Positions 11,150 through 22,709 of a stretch of 64,000 nt of DNA are shown piece by piece. Numbering within the stretch: position 1 is the first letter of the stretch; each line of letters opens with the position of its first letter. Location: positions 280,575,221 to 280,639,220 of the forward strand of contig NC_133658.1 of assembly GCF_037893015.1 (NCBI RefSeq), written 5' to 3'. The translations under genes were made by a program, and so were the position numbers. Below the pieces are notes generated by a model that worked only from the letters and a program-made list of their open reading frames with translations, was not told the origin of the DNA and made no database searches. This stretch comes from Macrotis lagotis (Eukaryota > Chordata > Mammalia > Peramelemorphia > Peramelidae).

Positions 11150-11345
11150 TGTTAACCTCTTTACAAATATCTCATTTGATTCTTACAACCATCAGGGGTA
11201 GGTGCTTTGCCCCACTTTGCCGTTGAAGAAATTGAGGCAGAAAGAGGTTAAGTAACTGTGCTAGAATCACACAGCTAGGAAATGTTTGAGGTTGTATTTG
11301 AACCCAGATCTTCCAGGTTGGGCACTCTCAACAACTTTTTCTGCC
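11150..11345 (-). repeat. THER1/MIR, antisense
   Basis: TATCTCATTTGATTCTTACAACC, GTTGAAGAAATTGAGGCAG, AGAGGTTAAGTAACTG, TCACACAGCTAGG and TTTGAACCCAGATCTTCC follow the antisense MIR/THER1 order. The preceding stretch 10640-11150 shows no clear feature. Confidence 0.85.
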
Positions 11346-11769
11346 ACCAATACAACTCACACCATTTAATTGCACAAGCATTTCCATAGGGTTTTGATAT
11401 ATTTATTGTTTTCTCCAGAGTTTCTATGAATCCTCTTCTTCCATTTTATCAAGGAAATGTTCCCATTATTTCCTTAGAGTGATGGGTCAAGTGTTTCATT
11501 AAGGCTTTTTATTAGGATACTTTCCATTCCATTATGATCCATCTTATAGTTTCAAAGGGATCTATAAAAGCTATTTAGATATGAAAGGAAATAATCTATT
11601 TACAATTCTTATTATTCTTATATTATTCATATTATGTGATTGATCTGTGAGAGTGAGGAATTTGAGGTGAAAATATAAGATGTCTACCTCATGCTCTTCC
11701 CATGCTCCTGCCAGGAGGGAGGAACAGGGACCAGGACCTGGCCTAGCAAATTAGATTTTAGGAATCAGT
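11346..11769. other. No feature recognised
   Basis: AT-rich sequence with no open frame of note and no repeat family that I can identify by eye. Confidence 0.5.
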
Positions 11770-12175
11770 CACCTCATCAGTACCAAAGAGAAGATAAATC
11801 CCTGCCTTCAGGGAACTCAGAGTCTAGTTGGGGATGCAAGACATACGGAGTCAATCAATCAATCAATTGACATTTATCATATACCAGCTATATGGCAGTC
11901 AGGGCAGCTTGGTGACACTGTAGATAGATATCAGACTTGGAGTCAGGAGGACTCCTTTCTGAATTCAAATCTGACTTCAAACACTAACTACCTCGGTTTC
12001 TCTGAGCAAGTCACTTAAATCTGTGTGTTTCAGTTTCCTCATCTGTAAAAAGATCTGGAGAAGGAAGGGGCAAGTTGCTGCAAGAAAACCTCAAATGGGG
12101 TCATGAAGAGTTGATTATGAAAACAAGTGAACAATAACATATGCCAGAACTGTGTTAATTAGAGATGCCAAGACC
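11770..12175 (-). repeat. L2 fragment, antisense, split by a SINE
   Basis: TCAATCAATCAATCAATTGACA followed by a CATTTATCATATACCAGC-like stretch is the antisense L2 terminus. It resumes after the inserted SINE as ATATGCCAGAACTGTGTTAA. The left part (ATCCCTGCCTTCAGGGAACTC near 11800) is also L2-like, so more than one L2 piece may be present. Confidence 0.65.
11895..12137 (+). mobile_element. MAR1-like SINE inserted in L2
   Basis: CAGGGCAGCTTGGTGACACT head, GAATTCAAATCTGAC box B region, TCAGTTTCCTCATCTGTAAA core, then TCTGGAGAAGGAAGGGGCAA and AAATGGGGTCATGAAGAGTT tail. It is flanked by a degraded 17-bp duplication (11878-11894 and 12138-12154, four differences), which indicates an older insertion than the WSINE copies. 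Confidence 0.8.
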
Positions 12176-12325
12176 TCAAGGCTTATTTAATTTAGCCATC
12201 TCATTTTACAAAGAAAGATACTGAGATCCAAAAAATTGAAATGACTTGCCCAAAGTCATCTAGCTAATAAAAAGCAGAAAAACAAGTTGGTATTTAACTC
12301 CAAATCTAGTGCTCTACTCTGTAGT
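12176..12325 (-). repeat. MIR, antisense
   Basis: TCTCATTTTACAAAGAAAGATACTG, AATGACTTGCCCAAAGTCAT and TTTAACTCCAAATCTAGTGCTCTACTC match the antisense MIR core. From 12330 to about 13020 I see no clear feature. Confidence 0.75.
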
Positions 12326-13024
12326 TATTGGATTCTTTCCAATAAAAACATAATCAACAATACTAGGAAATATATGAAAGTCAAAATAAAACAAATACTA
12401 AGTGACTTTCCAGTGTCTATAGGTTGTAGTGATCAAAAAAGCTTTCATGGAAAGGTTGAAATATGCTTGCTTTAGAGGAGAGGAAAGAAAGGGGGAAAGT
12501 GTGAAGAAGCTAAAGTAAAAATTTGCTCCAGGTTCAGTGAAGAGATTGTAATTGAGCTGCACTTTAATTCATGTAGAAGAGCAGTGGGAAATGACACTGG
12601 AGCAATCCATTTTAAAAATTATTTTAAAAGAGTTACATCAATAAAGGAAATTGTTGATATTTCCTTCCAGTGACCTAGATATGAGGAAAAAAGGTTTTTA
12701 ATAAATGTCAAAAAATGTTAAATGTCTGACACTAGGTCTCCCTATATTACCCATTGGCCATTCCAGTCCTGATTCCTGTATTGAATAATAGTTTTGACCT
12801 GCTTCACCTGGGCTAGTTTCTCCCCTCCTTAGGGAACCTGGTAGCCCTTCTGTTCTGGAGGCTCACCAAATTGGTACTGGTCTAAATATTATCATCTGCC
12901 TTTGCCCCAGTGCAGCTCAGGACTCCAAAGCTCAAATAATTCCATAGCCTCAGCATGCCCAGTAGTCTAAATATGTGCCATCATGCTTTCATGTGTTGAA
13001 ATAGATGCATTGCTGGAAATGATA

Positions 13025-13310
13025 GGTCATCGGATTTCTAGCTGAAAGAGATCTCAGAAATTATCTGATCCAATAAGTGTACTTCTTAGATGATGAAACT
13101 GAGGTCAGAGGGGCAGGTGACTTGCCAAAGTCACAAAGGAAGTTATTCAGCTAGAGGTGAAACTCAGGTTACCTGACTCCTGCCTTTTAACAGCAGGCGC
13201 TGTTGACATTTAACTTCTTTAGATAAAGTTCCTAATATGTAAAATAAGGGATTTGGACTAGATGGTCTCTGTGATTCCTTCCAGCTTCAAAATAAATTTT
13301 TAAAACATAG
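13025..13310 (-). repeat. MIR, antisense, plus adjacent sense MIR-like 3' piece
   Basis: GATGATGAAACTGAGGTCAGAGG, TGACTTGCCAAAGTCAC and CCTGACTCCTGCC are antisense MIR up to about 13200. Then AATATGTAAAATAAGGGATTTGG and CTGTGATTCCTTCCAGC (13225-13290) read as the sense 3' part of another MIR. Confidence 0.7.
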
Positions 13311-14109
13311 ACTACCTCTACTTGTCAAGGAGTGATGCCCAGGATACAAAACCACCAGCCTGCTTCCCTGGGAAACCTGGAAGATCACCCTGAAATTTTG
13401 AACCTTCTAACCATCTACCTTCATCAGCGGAAATCTTCCTATCCATTGATATTCTACCTTGTCTCATTCTCTAATACTTAGCATGCTCCCTGCCATCCTA
13501 CTCTCTAACCTTACAATACAGAGCACTCAATCACAGAAGAATAAACTATGTTCCCCAACTCCTGCTAGCTGCTGTCTCATTCCCATTTGCCCCAACCCTA
13601 TTTCATCAATGTCCCCACTCCAGACCTCTATTTCCCCTTCTACTATAATTTCTGGAATTTCCACTGCATAGTTAATGAACTTCTTCAATTTAGACCTCTT
13701 ACTTTCATGCTCTTTCCATTTTCTGGCATTCAGGGATACCTGACTCCTTCCTGATGACACTGCATCTCTGACTGTCCTTTACAAAACTGGTTGTATTCAT
13801 TACTCATATAGGGTAGTTGGAATACTCCTTATTCTACGCTTGCCTCTCCCCTCTACCACAGTCACTCAGGATACTATGAGGCTCCTACCCAAATTTATCC
13901 CCCAATCCACATCTTAGTATCTACTATTATCTGTTAGCAGTTAGGACATTTCACCTCCTTCTCAATGAATTCAGTGTGGTTCACAGTATACTTCCCAATC
14001 CTGACCCCTGAGCTCAAACTAAGGGACCTTAACTTCCCTCAAATGCCTTAATTTCTGTATTCCACAATTAAGTCAACTCTCATAACCCACTCCTTGATTC
14101 CACCTCAAC

Positions 14110-14160
14110 TATATATATATATATATGTGCATATATATATATGTGCATATATATATATGC
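14110..14160. repeat. (AT)n microsatellite with GTGC interruptions
   Basis: Three AT runs are separated by GTGC or GCTC units, giving a short higher-order pattern. Confidence 0.9.
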
Positions 14161-14358
14161 TCATATCCTTGATTTTGTCATCACCCAAAATTATTTCATC
14201 TCCATGCTCAAGCACTAAATTCCTCTGTTCAGTCATGATTAATATTCCTAATCCCTTATTTCAAGCATATCATGAACTCCAGTTCCTTAACCTTCTGCAC
14301 TCTGTCTTCCAACCTATTCAATTAAAATATTTCTCTTTAAAGTTGCCAATGATCTTTT

Positions 14359-14520
14359 TTTAGGTTTGGTTTGGGTTTTTTTTGACAAGGCAATGGGATT
14401 AAGTGACGTGCCCAATGTCACACAGCTAGGAAATTATTAAGTGTCTGAAGTTGTATTTGAACTCAGGTCCTCCTGACTCCAGGGCCAGTGCTCTAGTCAC
14501 TATGCCACCTAGCTTCCCCA
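14359..14520 (-). mobile_element. WSINE1-like SINE with target duplication
   Basis: Reverse copy: T-rich tail, GACAAGGCAATGGGATTAAG, TCACACAGCTAGGAAATTAT and the head complement CCACCTAGCTTCCCCA. It is flanked by 15 bp, 14344-14358 and 14521-14535 (TGCCAATRATCTTTT), with one difference. It interrupts the L2. Confidence 0.92.
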
Positions 14521-14900
14521 TGCCAATAATCTTTTAATTGCAAAATTAAATTCTTTCTCAGTTCCCATCCTTCTTGATCTAATACATTTGACATTGTTAT
14601 ATATGATCTCCTGGTGTCATTCTTGACACTTCATTCTACTCACCCCACATATCCAATTACTGGCAAAATTTTATCATTTTTATCTCCACATCTCTCCCTT
14701 ACAAATACTATTCTCTCCTCTGGTATACCCACAATCCTTTTGATCTTTCATCACTTTTTACCTGGACCAATAATCTCCAAATTGATTTCCTTCTTTTTTT
14801 ACTCCAGTCTATCCTCCATAGAGAGACCAAAGTAAATTTTTGAAAGATTAGGCCTCCCTGTCTTCCTAGGTTAGAAGTACAGTGGCTATTCACAAGCCAA

Positions 14901-15955
14901 TCCTGCTTCTGATTGGCACAGAAACTTTGATCTATTGCATTTATGACTGGGTCTGGTTAACCCCTCCTTGGGGAATCTATTGGTCTCCTGCTCCTGTGGG
15001 GACCCACTTTGTTGATGCAAGTTCTTTTCAGCCTGATTCTTTTCCACCTTTCTAATTTTCTGATATATTACTCTCTTCCATGCACACTGTGTTCCAGTCA
15101 TACTAGATTACTTGCAGATTCTCCATATCCCATCTTGTTGTCTTTTCACTGGATATCTCCTCCCCCAATACTGAATATTCCCTATTCTTATCCTTGTGCT
15201 GGAGTTCTAAGGGAGGAGGGAGAGATAATAGGAGGTTAGAAAGGGCTGGAGGACACAGAATTGATGTTTTGCTGAGAGCTGTCTCCATACTTCACTTAAC
15301 CTGGACTTATAATTCCTAAGTGGTTTCCTTCCCTAAGCTTCCAGAGATGATGACAAAGGGCCTAATTGACTCCTAATTGATTGGGAATCCAATCAGGCCC
15401 TACGACTTCACAAACATGAGCTTGGACTGTCTCCAACATTGGAAGTTCCTCCTTATCTGCAGCCATGGAGAAAAGACTGCTGCTTAAGGCAACTAATCAT
15501 TCATTGTCCTTGTGCTTAGTCATAGCATATGGGCAGGACTGGTTGTAAGTAAGATGGTTAAGTCTGCACTTTTGATTTTAGGGATTTTATATACAAAATT
15601 TATTTAGAAGGAGTATAACTGCATGAATGTGGACTATGGAAGTTTTATTCTTTTGGGTTTTCTTTTATTGCCCCTGGGTATACATACACAATTTCTGGGA
15701 AGTACTTATGTCATAACTTTCTCTGTATCCCTCACAGCATATAACATATACCAAGATATTAAGTAAACACTTTATTGAAAAGTATATTTCCAATGAAGCT
15801 CCATCTAATGGAACAACTTTTTTGTGGTCGTTTTCTTCAAACTCCTGCCTCAAAACTACCTTCTCCAAGAAATCAATCCTATATTAACATAAACTGACCC
15901 AAATCCTCTGCTTAGCATCTCCTTAGTAATCCTCACCAGACTCCTAGGACCTCCT
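14901..15955. other. No confident feature
   Basis: Mixed sequence. A few phrases (for example 15690-15790) look like a degraded L2 3' region, but not well enough to call. No splice-bracketed open frame was noticed. Confidence 0.4.
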
Positions 15956-15959
15956 ATCC

Positions 15960-16150
15960 TCACTTCACAGAGCACTAGGAAAGATGGAGAGGACAATACC
16001 CCAAAGGGCCCAGACCCTGTCATTAAAGAGCTTAAAGACTAATAGGGAGAGATCGCATATTCATATCAATATGACAGACCACATAAATGTACAAGCAAAT
16101 GCAAACTATAATGCAGTTATAAAGAACTATATGAGAAGATCTCCACTGCC
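15960..16150 (-). repeat. L2 fragment, antisense (weak)
   Basis: CAGACCCTGTCATTAAAGAGCTTAAAGACTAATAGGG corresponds to the antisense L2 phrase that usually reads CCCTGCCCTCAAGGAGCTTACAGTCTAGTGGG. Diverged. Confidence 0.5.
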
Positions 16151-16879
16151 TGCATCTCATTTTCATGCATGAAATAATTCTACTTCTTCTCATTTTCTAA
16201 TACCTCTACACTTATTGTATCTTCCTTAGGCTGGATGGACTCACTATCTGAATCTTAATAGTTTATATAGACTGGTCCTATCTGATGCATTTTTTTAGTA
16301 CCAATAGTCTCTTGCACATGATAAATGGTCATAGATCTTAGAATACCCACAATTAATGTTGGAACAAGCTGATGCCCCAAAGGTAGTGATTGTAGAGACA
16401 AATAGCAGGTATGAATAGGCTACACAACACATTACCAACTTAAGTAAAAGATGCCATATAAACAATGTAATGTAGGAAATAACCAATTATAATAATAATA
16501 GCCAACATTTATATAGTCATTTAAAATTTGCAAAGCATTTCATGTATGGTTGTGGTTGTTTTTCATTTGTTCAGTCATGTCTAATTCTTCATGACCCCTT
16601 GGACCAAAGCATTCCAGATCCTTCTATCTCCTTTATCACCCAAAGTCTATCCAAATTCATTTGTTGCTTCCATGACACTATCTATCCATCTCATCCTCTT
16701 CTGTTCCCTTCTCCTTTTGCCTTCAATCTTCCCCAATATTAGAGTCTTTTCCAATCAATTTTATATTCTTACAATGTGCATAAAGTATTTAAGCTTCAGT
16801 ATTTGACTTTCCAATGACTAGTGTGAATTAATTTCTTTAAATATTGACTGATCTGATCTCTACACTGTCCAAGGGACTC

Positions 16880-17200
16880 TCAAAAGTCTTGTCCAGCACC
16901 ACAATTCCAAGTGTTGTTTCTCTGGCAATTCTCACAGTCATACATTACTACTGAAAAAACTATGGCTTTGACTAAATCAGAAAGGTGATTATTATGCAGA
17001 TTTGCCATAGCTTTCCTTCCAAGGAGCAAGCATCTTTTAATTTCATGTTTACAGTTGCCATCTGCAATGACTTTGAGACCAAGAATATAAAATCTGACAC
17101 TGCTTCCATTTCTCTTTTTATCAGGAAGTGATGGGACCATAGGGTCTTTTATGTTAAGCTTCAAGCCAGCTTTTATACTCTCCTCTTTTACTTTCATCAA
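16880..17200 (-). pseudogene. Decayed BovB reverse-transcriptase C-terminal region
   Basis: A 106-codon minus-strand frame retains landmarks of the BovB polyprotein downstream of the catalytic core: KVKEES followed by AGLKLNI, then ADGNCKHEIKRCLLLGRKAM, then VKAIVFSVVMYDCE. These match the conserved order in RTE/BovB proteins. The catalytic aspartate motif is not within this piece, and upstream parts are broken by stops, shifts and a WSINE insertion at 17208-17357. Non-functional. Confidence 0.82.
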
Positions 17201-17207
17201 AAATCTT

Positions 17208-17357
17208 TTTTTTTAGGTTTTTGCAAGGCAGTGGGGTTAAATGGCTTGCCCAAGGCCAGACAGATAGGTAATTATTAAGTGTCTGAGGCTGGATTTGAAC
17301 TCAGGTACTCCTGACTTCAGGGCCAGTGCTCTATCCACTGCGCCACCTAGCCATCCC
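17208..17357 (-). mobile_element. WSINE1-like SINE inserted in the BovB LINE
   Basis: Reverse copy with TTTTAGGTTTTTGCAAGGCA, GTAATTATTAAGTGTCTGAG and the head complement CGCCACCTAGCC. Flanks 17195-17207 (CATCAAAAATCTT) and 17358-17370 (CATCAAGATTCTT) form a 13-bp duplication with two differences. The BovB sequence reads straight through once the SINE is removed. Confidence 0.92.
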
Positions 17358-18758
17358 CATCAAGATTCTTAATTCTTTTTTGCTTTCTGCTATTAGAGTG
17401 GTATCATTTACATATTTGAGATTATTATACATTTCTCTCAGCAATTCTTACTTTTAATTCATCCAGCCTGGCATTTCACATGATGCACTCTGCATATGAG
17501 TTAAATAAATAAGAATATACAACCTTATGGTATTCCTTTGCTGATGTTAAACCAATCAGTTGATTCAAGTTCAGTTCTAACTATTGCTTCTTGACCCATC
17601 AATAGGTTCCTCAGAGAATACCTAAGATGAACTAGTACTTCTATCTCTTTGAGGACTTGCCACATTTTGTTGAGACCCACACAGTCAGAGGTTTTAGTGT
17701 AGTCAATGAAGCAGAAGCAGATGTTTTTCTGGAACTACCTTGTTTTCTCCATAATCTAAAAATCATTGGCAATTTGGTCTCTAGTTCCTCTGCCCCTTCA
17801 AGGTAACTCTCAGTTCATATTTTGCTGAACCCAGGCTTGCAAAGTAAACTTGCTGGAATGTGAAACAAGTACAATTTGGTAATTTGACCATTCTTTGGCA
17901 TTGCCCTGCTTGGGATAGAGAGACCTAAACTGATATTTTCCAATCCATTGGTCACTATTGAGTTTTCCACATTTGCTGGCATATTACATACAGCAATTAA
18001 ACAACATTTTTAGGATTTTAAGTATCTCAGCTGGAATTCCATTATCCCTACTACTCTTAGCAATGCATCCTAAAGTCTCCTTGCCTTCAGTCTCTAGGAT
18101 GTCTGACTCTAGGTCAGTAAACACACCAGCATGGTTATCAGTCATATGGTCCCTTCTCATATAATTCTTCTGTATATTCTATTGTTTACTTCTATTTCTT
18201 TGCATTGCTCACTTAAGAAAATCTTATCTCTCCTTGAAAATCTCTGGAACTAGATCTGCATTGAGTATATCTTTCCCTTTCTCTTTTCTTCTTTCCTCAG
18301 CTATTTTAAAAACCTCCTCAGACAGTTATTTTACTTTCTTTCTCTTCTTTTTCTTTGGAATGTATTTTGTTGCTGCTTCCCATACAATACTGCAAACCTC
18401 TGTCCACTTTATCTACAAGATCTAATCCCTGAAATCTATTCATCACTTCCTTTTCATATTCATAAGGAATAAAATGAGACTTCATGAATATTATCTCATT
18501 TTGTCCTTATGACAACCCTGACAAGTAGTTACTATTATTGACCCCCCTTTTACAGATAAGAAAACCGAAATACAGAGTGATAGGTCAAGTGACTTGGCCA
18601 GGGTTACATATCTAATAAGTATGTAAGACCATATTTGAATTCCAAATTCAAAGCTCTAATCACTGATCCACATGGTGGCTCATAAAAGAAAAATGGAGGC
18701 AGGTCACTTAGTGAAATGAAGGGTAACAAATGAATAGCTTAATTGTGGTGATATTCTT

Positions 18759-18909
18759 TTTTTAAGGTTTTTTGCAAGGCAAATGGGGTTAAGTGGCTTA
18801 CCCAAGGCCACACAGCTAGGTAATTATTACGTGTCTGAGACCAGATTTGAACCCAGGTACTCCTGACTCCAGGGCCTGTGCTTTATCCACTACGCCACCT
18901 AGCTGCCCT
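18759..18909 (-). mobile_element. WSINE1-like SINE with 17-bp target duplication
   Basis: Reverse copy, complete, ending CGCCACCTAGCTGCCC. Duplication ATTGTGGTGWTATTCTT lies at 18742-18758 and 18910-18926 with one difference. Confidence 0.95.
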
Positions 18910-18926
18910 ATTGTGGTGTTATTCTT

Positions 18927-19700
18927 CACAATGTTAAAAATGTTTGAGGGAAGACAATTATATTGCAATTTGGCTATCAAAACATTTTTTTTAGGTCCAC
19001 AGATCCCCTCAGGTTGAGAATTCCCACTAAAGGAAGGTCTTTAGAGCACTAGATAGATTCTCTGGGGAAGATTTTTAGAAGAAAATGATTAAGAGAACTA
19101 TAGAATGAGACAACAGGGATATTGCACCTCTAGGAGTAGTATGAAATTAATAAGCAGACAGATCTATGGAAATAATGAAATAGAATAGAATGAAATAGAA
19201 TTTGGGAATACATTTTTTGAAATAGTGCTAATGGTCTGATCTTTGAGGAGGTATGAAAGTGAAGTGAGAGAGAAACTGGCCTCTCTGTTCACATGGCATT
19301 AGCAGAAGATCCTAGTAAGAACAAGGCCAGAAGAGTCAACCATGGCAGATCTGAGTTCTATAACACTAGAGATGGGAGTGGTTCTAATTGTCCCCACAAG
19401 TGGCAAGAGAAAGAGGAGGAGGACTCCTGTGTTTCTGTGACTGAATCTATTCAAAATTTAAGTATTCATGAATCAAAGACTGCCTGACTTGTCAACAAAG
19501 ATTCAGAAAGGGGGAAAAGGACATATTTTACATTCTTGCAAATTTGCCAGAACAAATTGAATTGAGTCTTTGTGTTCTTTTCAAAAATAAATACAAGGAG
19601 AAATCAGAACCAACTACCTGTTTCTTAACATTAAGTCATTGACCAATCAATACCCTTTCCATCCTTGTTTTTCTTTAACCTCCCAATCTTTATCTTTGCA
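18927..19700. other. No feature recognised
   Basis: Unique-looking, A-rich sequence. A 64-codon frame from 19293 has no recognisable homology and no splice context, so I treat it as chance. Confidence 0.45.
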
Positions 19701-19724
19701 ATTCCTTTGTCTAGATTCAGTTCC

Positions 19725-20510
19725 TACATAGACACAGAATCTCAAACTTGGAAGGGGTTTTAGACATCACCCAATGCTACTGTACCTAACTGACATGATC
19801 ACCCAGCCTTGGTTTGAAGACTTCCAGGAATGAGAACCTGTTACCCCCTGAGGCCATCCATTTTACTTTGGGACATCTCTCTCTCTTATTAAATTAGATT
19901 CAATTAAATTATAAATTTCTACTTACATTGAGCAAAATATCTGTCTCTGCAATTTTCATCTATTGCCACTACTTCTGTCCTCTTATGTCAAGCAAAATAA
20001 ATAATAGCTAGCATTTCTATAGAGCTTTAAAGTTTTCAAAAGGCTTTACAAGTAATATTTCAATTTCTCCTCACAACATCCCTAGGTTGACAAGAAGTAC
20101 TATTATTATACCTATATTTTACAGATGAGGGAATTAAGACTGAGGGAGGTTAAGAAATCCCCCTTCTACTTGATAGCCTTCAGATATTTGGAGAGAGGTA
20201 TCAAGCAACGCCTAAGCTTTCTCTTCTCCAGGTTAAATTCTCAGTTACTATTCTTCACCCACAATTCTTCAACTGAGTTCAAGACAGTTCCTTCAACCAA
20301 GCCTTTCTAGGCATTGTCTCCAGTTTCCTAGTCTTTCACCTCCTGGATGTTCTAAATTTCTTCCTAAAATAGGACATCCATAACAAAACAAGATATTCTA
20401 GATATGGTCTAATCAGATCAGAAGACAGGAAGATTGTCACCTCCCTTATTAGGTAGTCCAGTTCTTGAATTTAAGGAACAGTAATGTCCTATACTCCTAA
20501 AATCTAACTG
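19725..20510 (-). repeat. L3/CR1 LINE, antisense, split by THER1
   Basis: AATCTCAAACTTGGAAGGGG, then TTTGGGACATCTCTCTC, CATCTATTGCCACTACTTCTG, AGATATTTGGAGAGAGGTATC, TTTCTCTTCTCCAGGTTAAAT and TAGATATGGTCTAATCAGAT keep the order of antisense mammalian L3/CR1. A THER1 at about 19995-20148 divides it. Confidence 0.75.
19995..20148 (-). repeat. THER1, antisense, inside L3/CR1
   Basis: AATAATAGCTAGCATTTCTATAG, AGCTTTAAAGTTTTC, CTCCTCACAACATCCCTAGG and TTTTACAGATGAGGGAATTAAG match the left two thirds of antisense THER1. The L3/CR1 frame resumes directly after. Confidence 0.82.
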
Positions 20511-21761
20511 TAAGGAATATTAATACTATCCAAATCAACAAAGCTGCACACACCAAAATAAAGAAACAAGAATGTAAATGTAAGTCAATTTCACTCACTC
20601 ATTCAATTTTTCGACTATTCATTTGAGTATTCGAAAGGCACAAAATACAAAGGATGGTGCCAAGAAAACCAGCCATATCCAGAACTGCAGATGAAGATAA
20701 GTTAACATGGTTTTATAGTCTTAAGGCAAACAAAACTGTAACCATTTGCTTTAAATGAATTAATCTAGATTAAGCAACCTCTAGGCCCCTTTAGAGAACA
20801 TCAGTTATTCATCATCCCATCCCAGAGGCTCCTTCCAAATATGTTCTTCTGACTCCCATAAACATAAAATCATGTTAACATAGTATTTACTGACACAATC
20901 CAAAACAAACACATAAAAAATATGTCTGCAACATCAATAAAGTTGTTAACTTGGACATCTCAGAGACATCTTCATGAGGAAAGTATTCAAATCTGTTGTC
21001 TAATCCAGTCATCACCATCTGATCTGACCATCTAGAAGTAGTGTCTCACCATTGTCTCAAGAAAAGTGGTAGTACTGTCCAAGGAAGAATATTTACAGCA
21101 GACCATGTTATCAGAGAAGGACCAACTAATACTCAATCATATGGGACAGCTTTTACCTTCTGGGTGATAAATGAGAATCCTGTTCAAAAATAATGAGACC
21201 CATGACAAATTATGTGGCTATCTATCTGATCAGGAGGCTCTAACAAATAATATTGTTACTCAGGAAGACAACTTTATCTTTTTTTTATTAGGAGCTATTC
21301 TTCCTTTATATGGGTCCCTTGTGGGAGAAAATCCATTCCCAAGTATCATGGGAGCTGAAGGAACAGCTTATCAAGGTTAAACTGTAAGCTGTGCTCCAAA
21401 TCAAATTTCTTCCTTACCCTGAAAAATGGAGCTGAGAAAATCATGGTGGATCATATCATTTTTCAATGCATAGGTAGACTCCAGAAGGTGTACACAGGTG
21501 ATTTGGCATTGAGTCCCAGTCCTCTTGTGGAAGGTACTTCTTTCAAATTCTTAGCTCAATCTATTAAGAACTTCCTGCCCATCATTACAGCTATCCTTCC
21601 TTTTATTCTTCCATCCATGGCCCAGATCTCTCCTGGCTTTTTGAGGAAGATCTGTTATTTCTATACAAAAAGGAAGTCCAATTTGTTCCCTGTCACTTAG
21701 AAAATTAATATTATCCCAACTGTATTCAAATTGTCTAGGAAACCACCCCACTCTCCCATTT
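20511..21761. other. No confident feature
   Basis: About 1.25 kb without a recognised family. Short open frames on both strands (for example 21443-21700 plus, 21551-21880 minus) overlap each other and lack splice context. I do not call a gene. Confidence 0.4.
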
Positions 21762-22101
21762 GTTGACTGAGAATAGTTTGGTGAAATTGAGGTAATCATG
21801 AATACAATCAACTGGCTAAATAGCCTAATTCTTCTGACACTTGGCAGTATTACATACTGTAGCCTGGTCTTCCCAATCAACCTCCCACACTTTGTTTTTT
21901 CTTAGTCTTGGATGAGACCTTCCTCCAAGTCCTATATCAAACTAGGGATTAACTGTGTCTTCTCTGATGAAGTAGCCCAGAAATATAGCCCCGAATACAG
22001 GGTCCCCAATGGATTTGCAAGGGGTGAGAGGAAAGTGGGCAAAGTTAAAAAAAAATCCAGGACTGCTCTCCAAATGTACTATTAGTCATCTGTGACAATT
22101 T

Positions 22102-22103
<2 letters not shown>

Positions 22104-22150
<47 letters not shown>
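22104..22150. repeat. (AC)n microsatellite
   Basis: Pure AC run of about 23 units; a shorter homologous run sits at the matching place in copy B (26822-26865). Confidence 0.95.
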
Positions 22151-22154
<4 letters not shown>

Positions 22155-22624
22155 ACAAACACAAACACAAACACACCAGCGTTAAAGTGGAAGTTCTCTC
22201 CTGCACAGGATTTCACATGAAAGGATTTTTCTCCTGCCTGTCACTGAAATGGGATAACCCCTAGGTCTTGGAAAGTCATTCTAATCTCTCTATCATTGTT
22301 GGATTTTGTGACTTATCCCCAACCTGCTAACTTTTGCAAATGTATTCAGAATCTGCAGGAAGTGTCCAGCTGGGGCAGTGACTCTCCATCCTGTGCCTTT
22401 TCAAGAACATCTCCTTGAGTTATGGGCATTCTTAGATTAGCCAGTTCTTAGACTAACCTACCCTTCTACTAGCTAGTTCTGCTGCATTGTCACTCCCCAG
22501 AATGGGTGAGGATTTCAAAAAATGAGTTAACAGATTCTGATTCTCATTTTGGTGTGAATGAATGAAATAGGGATTTATTAAGCATTTACTATATATTAGG
22601 TACTTTGTTAAGCACTAGGAATAT

Positions 22625-22642
22625 GTGTGTATTTATTTATAT

Positions 22643-22706
<64 letters not shown>
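22625..22706. repeat. (GT/AT)n microsatellite
   Basis: GT-containing start followed by a long pure TA run. The matching place in copy B (27340-27412) also carries a TA-rich run. Confidence 0.95.

Positions 22707-22709
<3 letters not shown>

Larger units (their letters stand above)
13365..14900 (+). repeat. L2 LINE, sense, split by a SINE
   Basis: Pyrimidine-rich sequence in the style of the long L2 3' region. The best landmarks are TTTTACCTGGACCAATAATCTCC, CCAGTCTATCCTCCATAGAG and AGTAAATTTTTGAAAGATTAGG near 14757-14855, which parallel the L2 passage TGCCTGGATTACTGCAA...CCATCCTCCACACAG...GTGATTTTTCTAAAG. A WSINE (14359-14520) and an (AT)n run (14110-14160) interrupt it. The upstream limit is uncertain. 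Confidence 0.6.
16545..18477 (-). mobile_element. BovB-type RTE LINE, 5'-truncated, antisense
   Basis: On the plus strand the segment follows the reverse complement of a BovB/RTE element in order. The 3' tail complement comes first (TTGTTCAGTCATGTCTAATTC, TCATGACCCCTTGGA). The reverse-transcriptase region follows, and then phrases such as CAGTCAGAGGTTTTAGTGTAGTC, TGAAGCAGAAGCAGATGTTTTTCTGG, TTTGGCATTGCCCTGCTTGGGAT and AATTCCATTATCCCTACTAC. The end is near ATCTATTCATCACTTCC. About 1.77 kb remains once the inserted SINE is subtracted. A full element is about 3 kb, so the 5' part, including the endonuclease start, is missing. Many frameshifts; no intact frame. Confidence 0.88.
16485..18690 (-). 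repeat. THER1 SINE, antisense, split by a BovB/RTE LINE
   Basis: The left half, 16485-16543 (AATAATAATAGCCAACATTTATATAG and TTTGCAAAGCATTTCATG), and the right half, about 18478-18680 (ATTATCTCATTTTGTCCTTATGACAACCCTG, CTTTTACAGATAAG, AAGTGACTTGGCCAGGGTTACA), join into one continuous antisense THER1/MIR. Everything between is younger. No clean target duplication is visible at the junctions, only about 6 bp (TTCATG). Confidence 0.8.

Noticed and set aside
22625..22706. Regularly repeated units that might be a CRISPR-like or satellite array
   Set aside because: Pure dinucleotide run with no spacers. The window is clearly vertebrate.
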